A stretch of 18,966 nucleotides of DNA. It comes from CAZGXM01 sp964529795. Lineage in GTDB: Bacteria > Bacillota > JADQBR01. How positions within the stretch are numbered: position 1 is the stretch's first letter; each line of letters opens with the position of its first letter. The DNA is taken from NCBI GenBank assembly GCA_964529795.1, contig CAZGXM010000055.1, forward strand, positions 1 through 18,966. The letters run 5' to 3'. Positions 6,592-14,907 of the stretch are shown in pieces. Under the pieces are notes generated by a model. It saw nothing but the letters and a program-made list of their open reading frames with translations. It had not been told where the DNA came from and did not search any database. The position numbers and the translations under genes are program-made.

Positions 6592-7511
6592 GTTTCCCAC
6601 TCTCCTCTTCTCTCCACCTGGACACCTGTGGGGCTGGCAGCCAAATACTTGATATTACAGGTCACGCCAACTTCTGAAAAGGCATGCCGCATGCTCGTGC
6701 CCACAGGTTCCATTTTGGTCTTATCCGTAACAAAAGCTATCAATGTCGGCCCTGCGCCGCTTAGCGCCACTGCCAGGGCGCCTTCATTTTTTGCGGCATC
6801 GAAAACCGCTTGCATACCCGGGATGAGGTCAACCCGGTACGGTTGGTGCAGTTTATCATCCATCATCCGGCCCAGTAACTGGTAATCCTCCTGAATCAAT
6901 GCCAGTACCAAAAGGCTTGCCCTGCTGACGTTAAACACCGCATCTTTCACAGGTACAAGCAGCGGCAGCACGTCCCTGGCCAGGCTGGTGGACAGGGTAA
7001 AGTCGGGCACTGCCACTACCATGTGCAAATTTTGCGGCGGTTCTATGCGCCGGTAAAACAATTGCTCGTCCAGCACTGCGGAAACCACCACGCCACCCAG
7101 CATGGCAGGAGCCACATTGTCCGGGTGGCCTTCCATGGCCGCTGCCAACTGCAGCAGTTCCGGCACTTGTAACTTCCCGCCTGCCAGTTCATTGGCCGCT
7201 ACCAACCCGGCCACAATGGCGGCGGCACTGCTGCCCATTCCCCGGGAGGCGGGGATATGGTTCTCCTGGCTTATTTTCAATCCCGCCGGTTTAAAACCTA
7301 CCCTTGCAAACACCCGGCATGCCGCCTGGTAGACCACGTTGGTTTCATCCCGGGGGATGTGCTCGCTGCCGTCAGCAGCGATGTCAATGACAAGGCCACC
7401 ACCGGGAAGTTCTTCCATCACAAGGTAATTATAGAGTTTCAGCGCCATACCGATGGTGTCAAAGCCCGGTCCCATGTTTGCCGTGGTGGCAGGTACTCTC
7501 ACTCTCACCAT
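6582..7511 (-). CDS. thrB: Homoserine kinase
   Basis: Phosphorylates homoserine to O-phosphohomoserine, the substrate of the adjacent ThrC. The 309-residue protein has the GHMP-kinase N-terminus (VPATTANMGPGFDTIGMAL) and the phosphate-binding loop PASRGMGSSAAAIVAG (about residues 87-100). A C-terminal glycine-rich ALSGAGPTLIAF follows. It is the same length as B. subtilis ThrB. I placed the start at ATG 7511, preceded by AGAGGGAG at 5-nt spacing, rather than the upstream TTG at 7544, which has no ribosome binding site. It begins 49 nt after the thrC stop and its end overlaps the lysC start. No residue looks missing. Confidence 0.95.
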   Translation of the reverse strand: MVRVRVPATTANMGPGFDTIGMALKLYNYLVMEELPGGGLVIDIAADGSEHIPRDETNVVYQAACRVFARVGFKPAGLKISQENHIPASRGMGSSAAAIVAGLVAANELAGGKLQVPELLQLAAAMEGHPDNVAPAMLGGVVVSAVLDEQLFYRRIEPPQNLHMVVAVPDFTLSTSLARDVLPLLVPVKDAVFNVSRASLLVLALIQEDYQLLGRMMDDKLHQPYRVDLIPGMQAVFDAAKNEGALAVALSGAGPTLIAFVTDKTKMEPVGTSMRHAFSEVGVTCNIKYLAASPTGVQVERRGEWETCW

Positions 7512-7560
7512 TGCTGCTCCCTCTTTTGTCGCTCCCGTATCCAAAGGTTTGCGGTTTATG

Positions 7561-8613
7561 CTACTTCCCGTTTACTACCGCCAGCACCGCTTTCTCATCG
7601 GCAGGTACGGAATAGGGGTCGGATACCTGCTTGATGGCGGTATTGGGGTCCTTGAGGCCGTTGCCGGTTAGGACGCAGACAATGGTGTCACCTTTGGCAA
7701 ACAATCCCTCTTGGTGTTCCTTGATAACCCCGGCCAGGGACGCGGCGGAAGCCGGCTCGGCAAAGACGCCTTCCCTGGCGGCCAGCAGCCGTTGGGCAGC
7801 CAGGATTTCATCGTCGGTAACCGCTTTAATAAAGCCCCGGGACTCTGCGGCAGCCCGCACCGCGCTCTGCCAACTGGCAGGATTGCCGATGCGAATGGCA
7901 GTGGCCACGGTTTCCGGATTTCCCACCACTTTATTATTTACTATAGGGGCGGCACCGGCGGCCTGGAAACCGATCATCGCGGGCAGTTTCCTGGCACGCC
8001 CTGCATCGTGATAGCGCTTGAAACCACGCCAGTACGCGGTAATATTGCCGGCGTTGCCCACGGGAATGGCCAGGAAGTCCGGCGCATCTCCCAGTACATC
8101 GCAAATTTCGTAGGCCGAGGTGGTCTGTCCTTCAATCCGGTAGGGATTTAAGGAGTTAACCAGCGTAATGGGGTGTTTTCCGGTAATGCTGCGCACAATG
8201 TTCAGCGCGTCGTCAAAGTTCCCCTGGATGGCAATAACCTTGGCACCGTAGATCAGTGCCTGAGCCAGTTTCCCCAGGGCGATATTGCCTTCAGGAATAA
8301 CCACGCTGCAGGTCAACCCACAGCGGGCCGCGTAGGCGGCAGCGGCGGCGGAAGTGTTGCCGGTGGAGGCGCACATGATTGCCTTGGAACCCGCTTCCAG
8401 CGCTTTGGCCACCGCCATCACCATGCCTCGGTCCTTGAAGGAGCCAGTGGGGTTTAAACCTTCATATTTAAAGTAGATGTTTATGCCCAGTTCTTCGGAC
8501 AGGTTATTTGCCCTGATCAGGGGGGTATTTCCTTCTTTTAAGGAAATCAGCGGTGTCTTTTCGGTTATGGGCAAAAATTCACGATACTTTTTTAAAACTC
8601 CCGGCCAGTTCAT
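7561..8613 (-). CDS. thrC: Threonine synthase
   Basis: PLP-dependent enzyme converting O-phosphohomoserine to L-threonine. The 350 residues match the short, B. subtilis-like class (fold type II). Visible are GNTPLIRANNL, GLNPTGSFKDRGM with the PLP lysine at about K60, CASTGNTSAAAAAYAARCG for phosphate binding, and PVGNAGNITAYWRGF. The ATG abuts the hom stop codon with no intervening base, and GGAGAGG inside the end of hom serves as its ribosome binding site, so hom-thrC translation is likely coupled. Third gene of the operon. Confidence 0.95.
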   Translation of the reverse strand: MNWPGVLKKYREFLPITEKTPLISLKEGNTPLIRANNLSEELGINIYFKYEGLNPTGSFKDRGMVMAVAKALEAGSKAIMCASTGNTSAAAAAYAARCGLTCSVVIPEGNIALGKLAQALIYGAKVIAIQGNFDDALNIVRSITGKHPITLVNSLNPYRIEGQTTSAYEICDVLGDAPDFLAIPVGNAGNITAYWRGFKRYHDAGRARKLPAMIGFQAAGAAPIVNNKVVGNPETVATAIRIGNPASWQSAVRAAAESRGFIKAVTDDEILAAQRLLAAREGVFAEPASAASLAGVIKEHQEGLFAKGDTIVCVLTGNGLKDPNTAIKQVSDPYSVPADEKAVLAVVNGK

Positions 8614-9909
8614 TCATGCATCCTCTCCTTCAACGCGAATAACATTTGCTATTCTTTTGGTGATGGACATCCCTGCCATGATTGTCAGGGCATCCTTGAG
8701 ATTTTGTTCCTGTACTTTATGGGTTATCAGCACCAGTTCTGCATACTCGCCGTCGGAACGTTTCTGTATTACCGTGTCAATGCTGACGTTATGGTCACCC
8801 AGGACACTGGCGATGCCGGCCAGCACGCCGGGCCTATCTTTCACCACCAAGCGCAGGTAGTACTTGGAGATAACTTCACCAATGGGCTTGATGGCTTTCT
8901 CCTCAAAACAGGTACAGTTGATACGACCGGTAACATTACCGGTAATATTGCGTGCCACCTCGATAATATCCCCCACCACCGCGCTGGCTGTGGGCAGTTC
9001 TCCGGCGCCCGGGCCGTAAAACATGGTTTCGCCCACGGCATCACCGGCCACAAAGATGGCGTTAAAGGCATCATTCACCGCTGCCAGCGGGTGTTTGCCG
9101 GGAATGAAGACCGGGTGCACCCGTACTTCAACTTCCCCATCCAGCTCCTTGGCTATGCCCAAAAGCTTGACGGTATAGCCCAGCTCCGCAGCATACTTGA
9201 TGTCCGTAGCATCAATACGGGTAATGCCCTCCACGTAGACATCCCGGTAGGTAACCCGGGTGTTAAAGGCAATGGACGCCAGGATAGCTATTTTCCGGGC
9301 TGCATCGTGTCCTTCCACATCGGCCGTGGGGTCCGCTTCCGCATAACCCAGAGCCTGGGCTTCTTTCAACACATCGTTGAAATTACTGCCGTGGCGGGTC
9401 ATTTTGGTCAGTATGTAGTTGGTGGTGCCGTTGATAATACCCATCACCTCAGTGACCCGGTTTCCAGCCAGGCACTGTTTCAGCGGCCTGATAATCGGTA
9501 TGCCTCCGGCCACACTGGCCTCAAACATCAGGTCCGTGCCGTGCTCCCTTTCCGCATCAAACAACTCTTTTCCGTGACTGGCAATCAAATCCTTGTTGGC
9601 GGTAACCACGTGCTTGCCGTTTCCAAGGGCTTGGAGAATGTATTCCCTGGCAGGTTCAATCCCACCCATCACTTCCACCACAATGTCAATACCGGGATTT
9701 TCCAAGATGTCTGCCGGGTCGGTGGTAAGCACACCCTCTTTAACATCAACAGTGCGCTTTTTGGCTGCATCCCGCACGACAATCTTTTCCACCTGCACCG
9801 GCCTGCCCACCCGGGCGGCAATCAAGCCGGCATTTTGCTTCAAAACCTTGTAAACACCGGTACCGACGGTACCCATTCCAAACAGGCCCACTTTAACTGG
9901 TTCATGCAT
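8614..9909 (-). CDS. hom: Homoserine dehydrogenase with C-terminal ACT domain
   Basis: Reduces aspartate semialdehyde to homoserine with NAD(P)H, the branch point feeding both ThrB (threonine) and MetX (methionine). 431 residues. Residues 5-20 carry the Rossmann GLFGMGTVGTG, followed by VVEVMGGIEPAREYI and GKHVVTANKDLIA. The substrate-site segments are GTTNYILTKM and EADPTADVEGHDAARKIAIL. The ACT domain (YLRLVVKDRPGVLAGIASVL) occupies the last 80 or so residues and usually mediates threonine feedback. ATG 9909 has AGAGGTG at good spacing; the longer frame from 9987 would run into the preceding gene and adds residues unlike the family. It begins 43 nt after the ACT/HTH gene. Confidence 0.95.
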   Translation of the reverse strand: MHEPVKVGLFGMGTVGTGVYKVLKQNAGLIAARVGRPVQVEKIVVRDAAKKRTVDVKEGVLTTDPADILENPGIDIVVEVMGGIEPAREYILQALGNGKHVVTANKDLIASHGKELFDAEREHGTDLMFEASVAGGIPIIRPLKQCLAGNRVTEVMGIINGTTNYILTKMTRHGSNFNDVLKEAQALGYAEADPTADVEGHDAARKIAILASIAFNTRVTYRDVYVEGITRIDATDIKYAAELGYTVKLLGIAKELDGEVEVRVHPVFIPGKHPLAAVNDAFNAIFVAGDAVGETMFYGPGAGELPTASAVVGDIIEVARNITGNVTGRINCTCFEEKAIKPIGEVISKYYLRLVVKDRPGVLAGIASVLGDHNVSIDTVIQKRSDGEYAELVLITHKVQEQNLKDALTIMAGMSITKRIANVIRVEGEDA

Positions 9910-9952
9910 CAATTTCACCTCTTTGCTCTGAAATCCCTTCCCCTGGTGCAAG

Positions 9953-10399
9953 CTAAGTCTGTCCCACCACTTCCACTTTTTTGACACCGTTTATTCCTTC
10001 AATTTTACTCAGCAGTTCTTCCAAACTCATCAACATATCCGCTGTTTGGATGGAAATGGAGACATTGGCCACTCCCTGCAGGGGTAAATTCTGGTTGATA
10101 GTCAGGATGTTTCCCTGAACACTGGCAATGGTATTTAATATCCGGGACAGTACCCCGGCCTTATGCTCCAAAATCAGCGCGATGGTGCCAATCTGCTCCT
10201 TGTCAGCATTATGAAAGGGAAAAATCCCATCCTTGTACTTGTAAAAAGCGCTGCGGCTCAAATTTACCCTGGCCACCGCTTCATGGATGGTACTGACCTC
10301 TCCCCGGGCCAATATTTCCTTGGCATTGGCAGTTTTGACTATGGCCTCGGGTAAGATGGATGCATTGACAATAAAAAAACGCTGCCCGGAAGAACCCAT
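9953..10399 (-). CDS. thrR: ACT-domain regulator of the UPF0735 / PheB (ThrR) family
   Basis: A 148-residue protein closely resembling B. subtilis PheB in length and layout. That protein, as I recall, was renamed ThrR and described as a DNA-binding repressor of hom-thrCB. Residues about 20-60 contain a helix-turn-helix-like stretch ending in VNLSRSAFYKYKDGIFPF, the hallmark of the family. The rest is one ACT domain (ALILEHKAGVLSRILNTIAS; NILTINQNLPLQGVANVSIS), a likely amino-acid sensor, threonine by context. It is the first gene before hom-thrC-thrB-lysC, which suits an autoregulated repressor. The start is uncertain: ATG 10399 or in-frame GTG 10408, both inside a purine-rich stretch; ATG fits family length. 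It has often been annotated as chorismate mutase or PheB-like; nothing here supports that activity. Confidence 0.88.
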   Translation of the reverse strand: MGSSGQRFFIVNASILPEAIVKTANAKEILARGEVSTIHEAVARVNLSRSAFYKYKDGIFPFHNADKEQIGTIALILEHKAGVLSRILNTIASVQGNILTINQNLPLQGVANVSISIQTADMLMSLEELLSKIEGINGVKKVEVVGQT

Positions 10400-10422
10400 A
10401 CTCCTCACCTACCTCTGTCCTT

Positions 10423-10454
10423 GTCTGGAGTACATTTTTCCATGTACGATAGAC
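10423..10454 (-). promoter_or_regulatory. 32-nt two-part dyad in the leader of the thr operon
   Basis: Immediately after the -10 box the minus strand has GTCT-atc-GTACAT-ggaaaa-ATGTAC-tcc-AGAC. The inner arms pair perfectly over 6 bp and the outer arms over 4 bp, with symmetric 3-nt gaps. It covers the expected transcription start, where a repressor operator would sit. It could alternatively be a 5' RNA hairpin. Threonine regulator binding is inference. Confidence 0.55.
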
Positions 10455-10483
10455 ATTATAGCATAAGATCAGGCACGGGTGAA
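10455..10483 (-). promoter_or_regulatory. Sigma-A promoter of the thr operon
   Basis: The minus strand has TTCACC (10478-10483), a 17-nt spacer and perfect TATAAT (10455-10460) with an upstream TGC extension. It lies between the metX stop and the ACT/HTH gene and gives a leader of roughly 50 nt. Confidence 0.8.
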
Positions 10484-10505
10484 GAAAAAATTTCAAACCA
10501 ATGGT

Positions 10506-11639
10506 TCAGGACAGCGATTCCATGAATTTGGCAATCTGTGCCGACATTTTTTCAAACTCAATGAGAAACGCGTCGTGCCCGTACGGGGAAACCAGTTCCC
10601 AGTAATAACTATCCGCCCCGTTCTCTTTAAAATGGTGGTGGATTTCCTCCTGGTAGCATTTGGGGTAAAGAAAATCCGAACTGACACCGATGCTGAACAC
10701 TTTACCCTGAAAACGGGAAAATACCCGGTGATACTCGTCCCGGCCGCGGCTGATGTCATGGAGGTCCATGGCCTTGGCAAGATAGAGGTAGGTATTCGCA
10801 TCAAACCTGTCCACCAGCTTTTGCCCCTGGTAGGCCAGGTAGTTCTCCACTTCAAACCGGCTGTCAAACTTGTAGTAATCCTTTTCCCGCACACTGGAAA
10901 AAGTGCGGCCAAATTTAAAAGCCCAGGATTCGTCACTTTTATAGGTAATGGTGCCGATCTGCCGCGCCAGGCTCAACCCCTTGACCGGCCCTTTGCCCGG
11001 GTAGTAGCGGCCATCCTGAAAATCGGGGTCGTTGAGTATCGCTTGCCGCTGGACGGCGTTAAAAGCAATACACTGGGCCGTAAGCCGTCCGGAAGTAGCA
11101 ATGGGAATAATAGCATCCACCATTTCCGGATACATCATTGCCCACTCCAAAACCTGCATACCACCCATGGAACCGCCGATAGCGGCTTTGACGCGCTTAA
11201 CACCCAATTTTTTTAACAGCAGGTACTGTACCTGTACCATATCCCGGATGGTTATCACCGGGAAGTCGGGGCCGTATTCCCTGCCGGTTTCCGCATTTGT
11301 ACTGGCGGGCCCGGTGGTACCGTAACAGCCTCCAAGTACATTGGAGGCCACTACAAAATATTTATTGGTGTCCAATGCCCTGCCCGGGCCGACCAAATCA
11401 TCCCACCAACCGGGCAGGCGGTCATCTTCCGAATGCCGGCCCGCCACGTGAGCATCACCGGTCAAGGCATGAAGTACCAGCACGCAGTTATCCCCCCGGT
11501 CATTGAGTCCGCCATAAGTCTCGTAAGCGACGTTAACAGGCCCGAAGCACTGCCCGCACTGCAATACCAGTTCATTGGGGGAGACAGCCACTGTTTGAAA
11601 TTTTGTCTCCACGATGCCAATACCCTGCCCGAATTCCAT
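10506..11639 (-). CDS. metX: Homoserine O-acetyltransferase
   Basis: Acylates homoserine at the hydroxyl group, providing the substrate of the adjacent MetY. 377 residues of the alpha/beta-hydrolase fold: oxyanion segment LVLHALTGDAH, nucleophile elbow AAIGGSMGGMQ (Ser about 157), acid in GVSSDFLYP and catalytic histidine in SPYGHDAFLIE near the C-terminus. I prefer ATG 11639 because AGGGAG lies 6 nt upstream; the ATG at 11645 abuts that site. It follows metY by about 20 nt, so both are under the SAM riboswitch. Acetyl rather than succinyl transfer is inferred from the family and the MetY partner. No terminator hairpin is visible after its stop. Confidence 0.93.
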   Translation of the reverse strand: MEFGQGIGIVETKFQTVAVSPNELVLQCGQCFGPVNVAYETYGGLNDRGDNCVLVLHALTGDAHVAGRHSEDDRLPGWWDDLVGPGRALDTNKYFVVASNVLGGCYGTTGPASTNAETGREYGPDFPVITIRDMVQVQYLLLKKLGVKRVKAAIGGSMGGMQVLEWAMMYPEMVDAIIPIATSGRLTAQCIAFNAVQRQAILNDPDFQDGRYYPGKGPVKGLSLARQIGTITYKSDESWAFKFGRTFSSVREKDYYKFDSRFEVENYLAYQGQKLVDRFDANTYLYLAKAMDLHDISRGRDEYHRVFSRFQGKVFSIGVSSDFLYPKCYQEEIHHHFKENGADSYYWELVSPYGHDAFLIEFEKMSAQIAKFMESLS

Positions 11640-11659
11640 AGTCATCTCCCTATAGTTGC

Positions 11660-12943
11660 TTATTTATTGCTGGCAACCAGTGCCCGGTCCAAATCCTCTT
11701 TCAAGTCCTCCACATCCTCTATACCTACGGATATTCTCACCAAATCACCGGTAACGCCGGATGCCAGCTGTTCTTCCTCAGTCAGCTGCTGGTGGGTGGT
11801 GCTGGCCGGGTGAATCACCAGGGATTTGGCGTCGCCCACATTGGCCAGGTGGGAAAACAGTTCCACGTTTTCAATAAAGCGCTTGCCCGCCTGCATACCG
11901 CCCTTGATACCGAAGGTCAGTATGGCGCCGTAACCCTTGTTGAGATACTTCCGGGCAGCTTCATGGGTAGCATGGCCTGCCAATCCCGGGTAGTTGACCC
12001 AGGAGACCAGAGAATGCTCATCCAGGAAACGTGCCAGTTCCAGGGCATTGTCACTGTGGCGCTGCATTCTCAGATGCAGAGTCTCCAGGCCCTGCAGGAA
12101 CAGGAATGCGTTAAACGGGCTGAGGGCAGGCCCCAGGTCCCTTAATAATTGTACTCTCGCCTTGGCAATATACGCCGCGGAGCCAAAGGCTTCGGTATAG
12201 ATAATGCCGTGATAGCTGGGGTCGGGTTCGGTGAGCTCGGGGAATTTGCCGTTGGTCCAGTCAAATTTGCCCGAGTCCACGATAATGCCGCCGATACTGG
12301 TGCCGTGGCCGCCGATAAATTTGGTGGCGGAATGGATGATGATATGGGCACCGTGGTCAAAAGGACGGCAGAGATAAGGGGTGGCAAAGGTATTGTCCAC
12401 AATCAGGGGTATCCCGGCATCTTCAGCTATTTGAGCGAGAGCCTCAAAGTCCGGTACGTCCAGCCTGGGATTGCCGATGGTTTCCACATAAATCCCCCGG
12501 GTGTTTTCATTGATTGCCGCCCGGAAGTTTTCCGGGGCTGACTGGTCCACAAAGCGCACCTTGATGCCCAGTTTGGGCAGGGTGGTGGCAAATAGATTAT
12601 ACGTGCCGCCATAGAGACTAGTTGAAGATATGAACTCCTGCCCGGCGGTAGCGATGTTGCAAAGCGCCAGGGTGGCAGCAGCCTGGCCCGATGCAGTAGC
12701 CAGCGCGCCCACGCCGCCTTCCAGGGCAGCAACACGTTTTTCAAAGACATCAGTAGTGGGGTTCATGATACGGGTATAGATATTACCCGCTTCCTCCAGG
12801 GCAAAAAGCCTGGCAGCATAGTCAGTGTCCTTGAACACATAAGAAGTGGTCTGGTAAATGGGCACCGCCCGGGCCCCGGTGGTGGGGTCCGGCTCCTGGC
12901 CGCCGTGCAGGGCCAACGTGTCAAATCTCAGGTCTTTGTTCAT
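11660..12943 (-). CDS. metY: O-acetylhomoserine sulfhydrylase (aminocarboxypropyltransferase)
   Basis: PLP enzyme of the Cys/Met metabolism family that replaces the acetyl group of O-acetylhomoserine with sulfide to give homocysteine. 427 residues is the typical MetY length, longer than cystathionine gamma-synthases. Visible are TLALHGGQEPDPTTGARAVP at the N-terminus, YTRIMNPTTDVFEKRVAALE, IVDNTFATPYLCRP and the PLP lysine in IHSATKFIGGHGTSIGG (about K208). The end reads SVGIEDVEDLKEDLDRAL. AAAGGAGGA lies about 9 nt before the ATG. It is the first gene after the SAM riboswitch terminator, so it is expected to be expressed when SAM is low. Direct sulfhydrylation suits a sulfide-rich anaerobe. 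Confidence 0.95.
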   Translation of the reverse strand: MNKDLRFDTLALHGGQEPDPTTGARAVPIYQTTSYVFKDTDYAARLFALEEAGNIYTRIMNPTTDVFEKRVAALEGGVGALATASGQAAATLALCNIATAGQEFISSTSLYGGTYNLFATTLPKLGIKVRFVDQSAPENFRAAINENTRGIYVETIGNPRLDVPDFEALAQIAEDAGIPLIVDNTFATPYLCRPFDHGAHIIIHSATKFIGGHGTSIGGIIVDSGKFDWTNGKFPELTEPDPSYHGIIYTEAFGSAAYIAKARVQLLRDLGPALSPFNAFLFLQGLETLHLRMQRHSDNALELARFLDEHSLVSWVNYPGLAGHATHEAARKYLNKGYGAILTFGIKGGMQAGKRFIENVELFSHLANVGDAKSLVIHPASTTHQQLTEEEQLASGVTGDLVRISVGIEDVEDLKEDLDRALVASNK

Positions 12944-12981
12944 TGGTCAATTCCTCCTTTTTTTATGGGGCGGGACTCATG

Positions 12982-13011
12982 AAAAAAGCCCCTTCTTTGA
13001 TAAGAAGAGGC
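12982..13011 (-). terminator. SAM riboswitch terminator before metY
   Basis: The minus strand forms GCCTCTTCTT / AAGAAGGGGC (10 bp, one G-U pair) around a 4-nt loop, followed by six T. Its 5' arm and loop contain TCTTATC, the same sequence as the 5' side of aptamer helix P1. Confidence 0.9.
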
Positions 13012-13024
13012 ATGTATTCTGTCC

Positions 13025-13132
13025 CTATCTTATCTCCCAGGATCAACTCCTGCAGGAATTAGCACCTTTCCCGGAATCGAGAAGGTTGCCGGGCTTCATC
13101 GGGCCAGTCCCTCCGCCGCTCTTGATAAGAGT
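13025..13132 (-). ncRNA. SAM-I (S-box) riboswitch
   Basis: The minus strand matches the S-box pattern: CTCTTATCAAGAG at the 5' end, then GGAGGGACTGGCCC, GATGAAGCCCGGCAACC, GGTGCTAATTCC and closing GGGAGATAAGA. TCTTATC (13124-13130) pairs with GATAAGA (13028-13034) to form P1. GATAAGA can instead pair with TCTTATC in the terminator (12999-13005), which gives the antiterminated state. SAM binding should stabilise P1 and terminate transcription before metY. Confidence 0.95.
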
Positions 13133-13165
13133 CCAAAGCGCTCTGGAATATATAAATTTAAGAGT

Positions 13166-13195
13166 ACTATATCTTATAGTAAGTGCTTTTGTCAA
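13166..13195 (-). promoter_or_regulatory. Sigma-A promoter of the met operon
   Basis: The minus strand has perfect TTGACA (13190-13195), an 18-nt spacer and TATAGT (13166-13171). It begins 18 nt after the ribH stop codon and directs transcription into the SAM riboswitch. No terminator for the rib operon is evident before it. Confidence 0.8.
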
Positions 13196-13213
13196 GATAT
13201 TTTTGCTCGTTTT

Positions 13214-13678
13214 TTATTCATTAATAGCAGGCAGCAGGCTGCTCATTTCCAGGGCGGTAACTGCCGCGTCCCAGCCCTTGTTGCCCGCCTTGGTCCCGGC
13301 CCGCTCAATGGCCTGTTCAATGGTGTCCGCGGTAATAATACCAAAAATCACGGGTTTGCCGGTATCCAGGCCCACGTGAGCTATTCCCTTGGCCACCTCG
13401 CCGGCTACATAGTCAAAGTGAGGGGTGGCACCGCGAATCACCGCCCCGAGGCAGATGACAGCATTGTAATCCCTGCCGGTCATGGCCTTGGCTGTCAGGG
13501 GAATTTCAAAAGCGCCGGGCACCCGGGCAATTTCAATGTCATCATCCTCCACACCGTGGCGGCGGAGGGCATCAAGACAGCCCTCCAGCAGCTTGCCGGT
13601 AATAAATTCGTTAAACCGTCCCACAACAATACCAAATCTTTTCCCCTTGCCAATCAGTTTACCCTCATAAGTGCGCAT
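13214..13678 (-). CDS. ribH: 6,7-dimethyl-8-ribityllumazine synthase
   Basis: Condenses the pyrimidine from RibD with dihydroxybutanone phosphate from RibBA to make lumazine, the RibE substrate. It forms icosahedral shells or pentamers in the family. 154 residues, standard length. Visible are GRFNEFITGKLLEGCLDAL, VPGAFEIPLTAKAM and the active-site GAVIRGATPHFDYVAGEVAK with its catalytic histidine, followed by VIFGIITADTIEQAIERAG. It starts 18 nt after ribBA with GGGAGG upstream and is the last gene of the operon. Confidence 0.96.
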   Translation of the reverse strand: MRTYEGKLIGKGKRFGIVVGRFNEFITGKLLEGCLDALRRHGVEDDDIEIARVPGAFEIPLTAKAMTGRDYNAVICLGAVIRGATPHFDYVAGEVAKGIAHVGLDTGKPVIFGIITADTIEQAIERAGTKAGNKGWDAAVTALEMSSLLPAINE

Positions 13679-13696
13679 GGTATAACAAACCTCCCA

Positions 13697-14893
13697 TTAG
13701 CTGCTGAGCAGGTGACCCAGCTTTGTTTTTTTAGTGGCCAGGTAATGAGCGTTGGTCTCCACGGGGCAAATTTCAATGGGCACCCGCTCCACCACTTCCA
13801 AACCATAGCCTTCCAAACCTTTTATTTTCTTGGGGTTATTGGTAATCAGGCGAATTTTCCCGATCCCCAAATCCGCCAGTATCTGGGCGCCGATACCGTA
13901 ATCTCTCAGGTCGGCAGGAAAACCCAGGGCCTCGTTGGCTTCCACGGTATCCTTGCCCTGGTCCTGCAGTTTGTAGGCACGGATTTTATTGACCAGGCCA
14001 ATGCCCCTTCCTTCCTGGCGCATGTACAAAAATACTCCCCGACCTTCTTTTTCAATCATCTGCAGGGCGGTTGCCAGCTGGTCACCGCAGTCGCAGCGCC
14101 GGGAGCCGAACACGTCACCGGTAAGGCACTCGGAATGCACCCGTACCAGGACCGGCTCATCAATATCAACATCGCCCTTGACCAGGGCCATGTGGGCCTC
14201 GCCGTCCAAAATACTTTTATAGGCGCTGGCGGTAAAATTCCCGTATCTGGTAGGCAACTTGACGCTTTCCACCTTTTTAACCAGTTTTTCCGTACGGCGG
14301 CGGTATCCAATCAGGTCAGCAATGGTCACTATGGACAGGTTGTGCTCCTTGACAAATTCCATCAGTTCCGGCACCCGGGCCATGGTCCCGTCTTCGCTCA
14401 TAATCTCACAGATGACCCCGGCGGGATAGCGCCCGGCCAACCGGGCCAAGTCCACTGCCGCCTCGGTGTGGCCGGCCCGGCGCAGCACACCGCCTTTTTT
14501 GGCCCGCAAAGGAAAGATATGTCCCGGCCGCCGCAGGTCCCCGGGCCTGGTCTTGGGGTCAAGCAGGGCTTTTATCGTCTCCGCCCGTTCATGGGCGGAG
14601 ATACCGGTAGTGGTATTTTCCCAGTCCACGGAAACGGTAAATGCGGTTTCATGGGAATCGGTGTTGTGCTGGACCATGGCCTCCAGTTCCAGCTCGTCCA
14701 GCCGCTCGCCGGTCATGGGAACGCAGATTAAACCCCGGCCATACTTGGCCATGAAATTGATGGCCGCAGCATCGGCTTTTTCCGCTGCCATTACCAGGTC
14801 GCCTTCGTTTTCCCTGTCCTCATCATCCACTACCACAATCATTTTCCCGTCCTTGATATCCTGTATTGCTTCTTCGATAGCACTAAATTTCAT
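13697..14893 (-). CDS. ribBA: Bifunctional DHBP synthase / GTP cyclohydrolase II
   Basis: A 398-residue fusion that supplies both precursors of riboflavin. Residues 1-200 are 3,4-dihydroxy-2-butanone 4-phosphate synthase (VVDDEDRENEGD at 22-32; RPGHIFPLRAKKGGVLRRAG around 122-141). Residues about 206-398 are GTP cyclohydrolase II, with RVHSECLTGDVFGSRRCDCG holding the zinc cysteines (C256, C267, C269) and RQEGRGIGL at 292-300. All expected catalytic residues appear present in both halves. GGGAGGAG precedes the ATG at good spacing. It starts 14 nt after ribE. Confidence 0.97.
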   Translation of the reverse strand: MKFSAIEEAIQDIKDGKMIVVVDDEDRENEGDLVMAAEKADAAAINFMAKYGRGLICVPMTGERLDELELEAMVQHNTDSHETAFTVSVDWENTTTGISAHERAETIKALLDPKTRPGDLRRPGHIFPLRAKKGGVLRRAGHTEAAVDLARLAGRYPAGVICEIMSEDGTMARVPELMEFVKEHNLSIVTIADLIGYRRRTEKLVKKVESVKLPTRYGNFTASAYKSILDGEAHMALVKGDVDIDEPVLVRVHSECLTGDVFGSRRCDCGDQLATALQMIEKEGRGVFLYMRQEGRGIGLVNKIRAYKLQDQGKDTVEANEALGFPADLRDYGIGAQILADLGIGKIRLITNNPKKIKGLEGYGLEVVERVPIEICPVETNAHYLATKKTKLGHLLSS

Positions 14894-14907
14894 CTTGCCA
14901 CTCCTCC

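Noticed and set aside
8704..9984. Long plus-strand open frame (426 codons) opposite hom
   Set aside because: It is antisense to a fully conserved hom gene; composition reflects the complementary strand of coding sequence.
13133..13146. Near-palindrome CCAAAGCGCTCTGG just upstream of the SAM aptamer
   Set aside because: It has one imperfect pair and no loop, and lies in the leader without a known role in S-box elements.
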